DNA of 64,000 bases from Pelagibacterales bacterium SAG-MED47. GTDB taxonomy: Bacteria; Pseudomonadota; Alphaproteobacteria; Pelagibacterales; Pelagibacteraceae. The position numbers were made by a program, and so were the translations under genes. Positions 63,748 through 64,000 of this stretch are shown here, one piece after another. Location of the stretch: contig JACWEO010000003.1 in assembly GCA_014653355.1 (NCBI GenBank), positions 1 to 64,000 of the forward strand, given 5' to 3'. The notes below the pieces were generated by a model. It was not told the origin of the DNA. It ran no database searches and saw nothing but the letters and a program-made list of their open reading frames with translations. Within the stretch, counting starts at the first letter, position 1; each line of letters opens with the position of its first letter.

Positions 63748-64000
63748 ATGAAAAATATTTTAATTATTGGTGGTGGAGCTATGGGTTCGGCATTTTCGAT
63801 ACCATGTTTAGAAAATAATAATAGGGTAACAATTACTGAACCTTATAGTAAAAAATTTATTAAAAACCTTTCATCTAAAAATAAATTTCATTCAGCTTTA
63901 AAAATAAAACTACCAAAAAAATTAAGATTTAAAAAATTTTCTCATGATTTATTTAATGAAAAATTTGATTTAATTGTAATTGCTCTAAGCCTTTCCGGAA
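63748..64000 (+). CDS. gpsA: GpsA-like glycerol-3-phosphate dehydrogenase (N-terminal fragment)
   Basis: The first 84 codons of a protein beginning KNILIIGGGAMGSAFSIPCL, an NAD(P)-binding Rossmann motif with GGGAMGSAFS, then ITEPYSKKF and a later FDLIVIALSLSG. This matches the N-terminus of glycerol-3-phosphate dehydrogenase, but related dehydrogenases share this fold. The gene runs off the right edge, so the substrate-binding half is not visible. A TATAAT box is placed 16 bases before the ATG, overlapping the divergent proX promoter region. Confidence 0.65.
   Translation, partial: MKNILIIGGGAMGSAFSIPCLENNNRVTITEPYSKKFIKNLSSKNKFHSALKIKLPKKLRFKKFSHDLFNEKFDLIVIALSLSG

Overview
The window is about 29-30% GC by eye, very densely packed (the largest gap between genes is about 140 bases), with many stop/start overlaps. 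It has no rRNA or tRNA gene, no insertion sequence, no phage gene, no CRISPR array and no recognisable transcription regulator. Gene content, gene order and protein sequences point to a streamlined marine alphaproteobacterium of the SAR11 clade (Candidatus Pelagibacter or a close relative). This is judged from recognised protein families and composition, not from a database search.

Layout. 1-3730: end of hflK, then hflC, a DUF2065 membrane protein, a DegP-type protease and miaA. 3733-8789: branched-chain amino acid synthesis (ilvB, ilvH, ilvC, leuA). 8789-14567: rod-shape and cell-wall elongation operon (mreB, mreC, mreD, mrdA, rodA). 14617-18977: a DadA-like oxidoreductase, an EamA transporter, a D-2-hydroxyacid dehydrogenase, a histone-deacetylase-fold amidohydrolase and msrB. 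19027-21895: an inverse-autotransporter-type beta-barrel protein, an exported orphan protein, a glutaredoxin, a DUF2805 protein and a LysE exporter.

21980-34709 is a transport block. A complete Liv-type ABC importer (substrate-binding protein, H, M, G, F) is followed by azlCD. A CsiD/GlaH-type glutarate hydroxylase and a degenerate ProC-like gene come next. A second Liv importer (G, F, H, M) then faces its own convergent binding-protein gene across a shared terminator.

34785-48506 is the most interesting part. A leftward set (flavin-dependent LLM monooxygenase, DUF1185, alpha/beta hydrolase, aldehyde dehydrogenase, EamA transporter) diverges from a rightward set (EutA-like and EutD/DoeA-like ectoine-utilisation relatives). 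The rightward set leads into a PotABCD-type importer and a dehydrogenase-crotonase fusion. Together they look like uptake and ring-opening catabolism of a small nitrogen heterocycle whose identity cannot be fixed from sequence.

48495-63651 holds a cyclophilin, an exported HExxH protein, an agmatinase-family ureohydrolase with an aldehyde dehydrogenase, an M20 deacetylase, aconitase, a YfgM-like protein and BamB, ZapE, YjbQ, a diaminopropionate ammonia-lyase-like enzyme and a ProX-type binding protein. A gpsA-like gene runs off the right edge.

How the genes work together: central anabolism and cell-wall genes are clustered with several high-affinity uptake systems for amino acids, polyamine-like compounds and betaines, and with catabolic enzymes that would feed the products into central carbon and nitrogen metabolism. 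With no local regulators, control probably lies in promoter strength, terminators after binding-protein genes and possibly leaderless messages.
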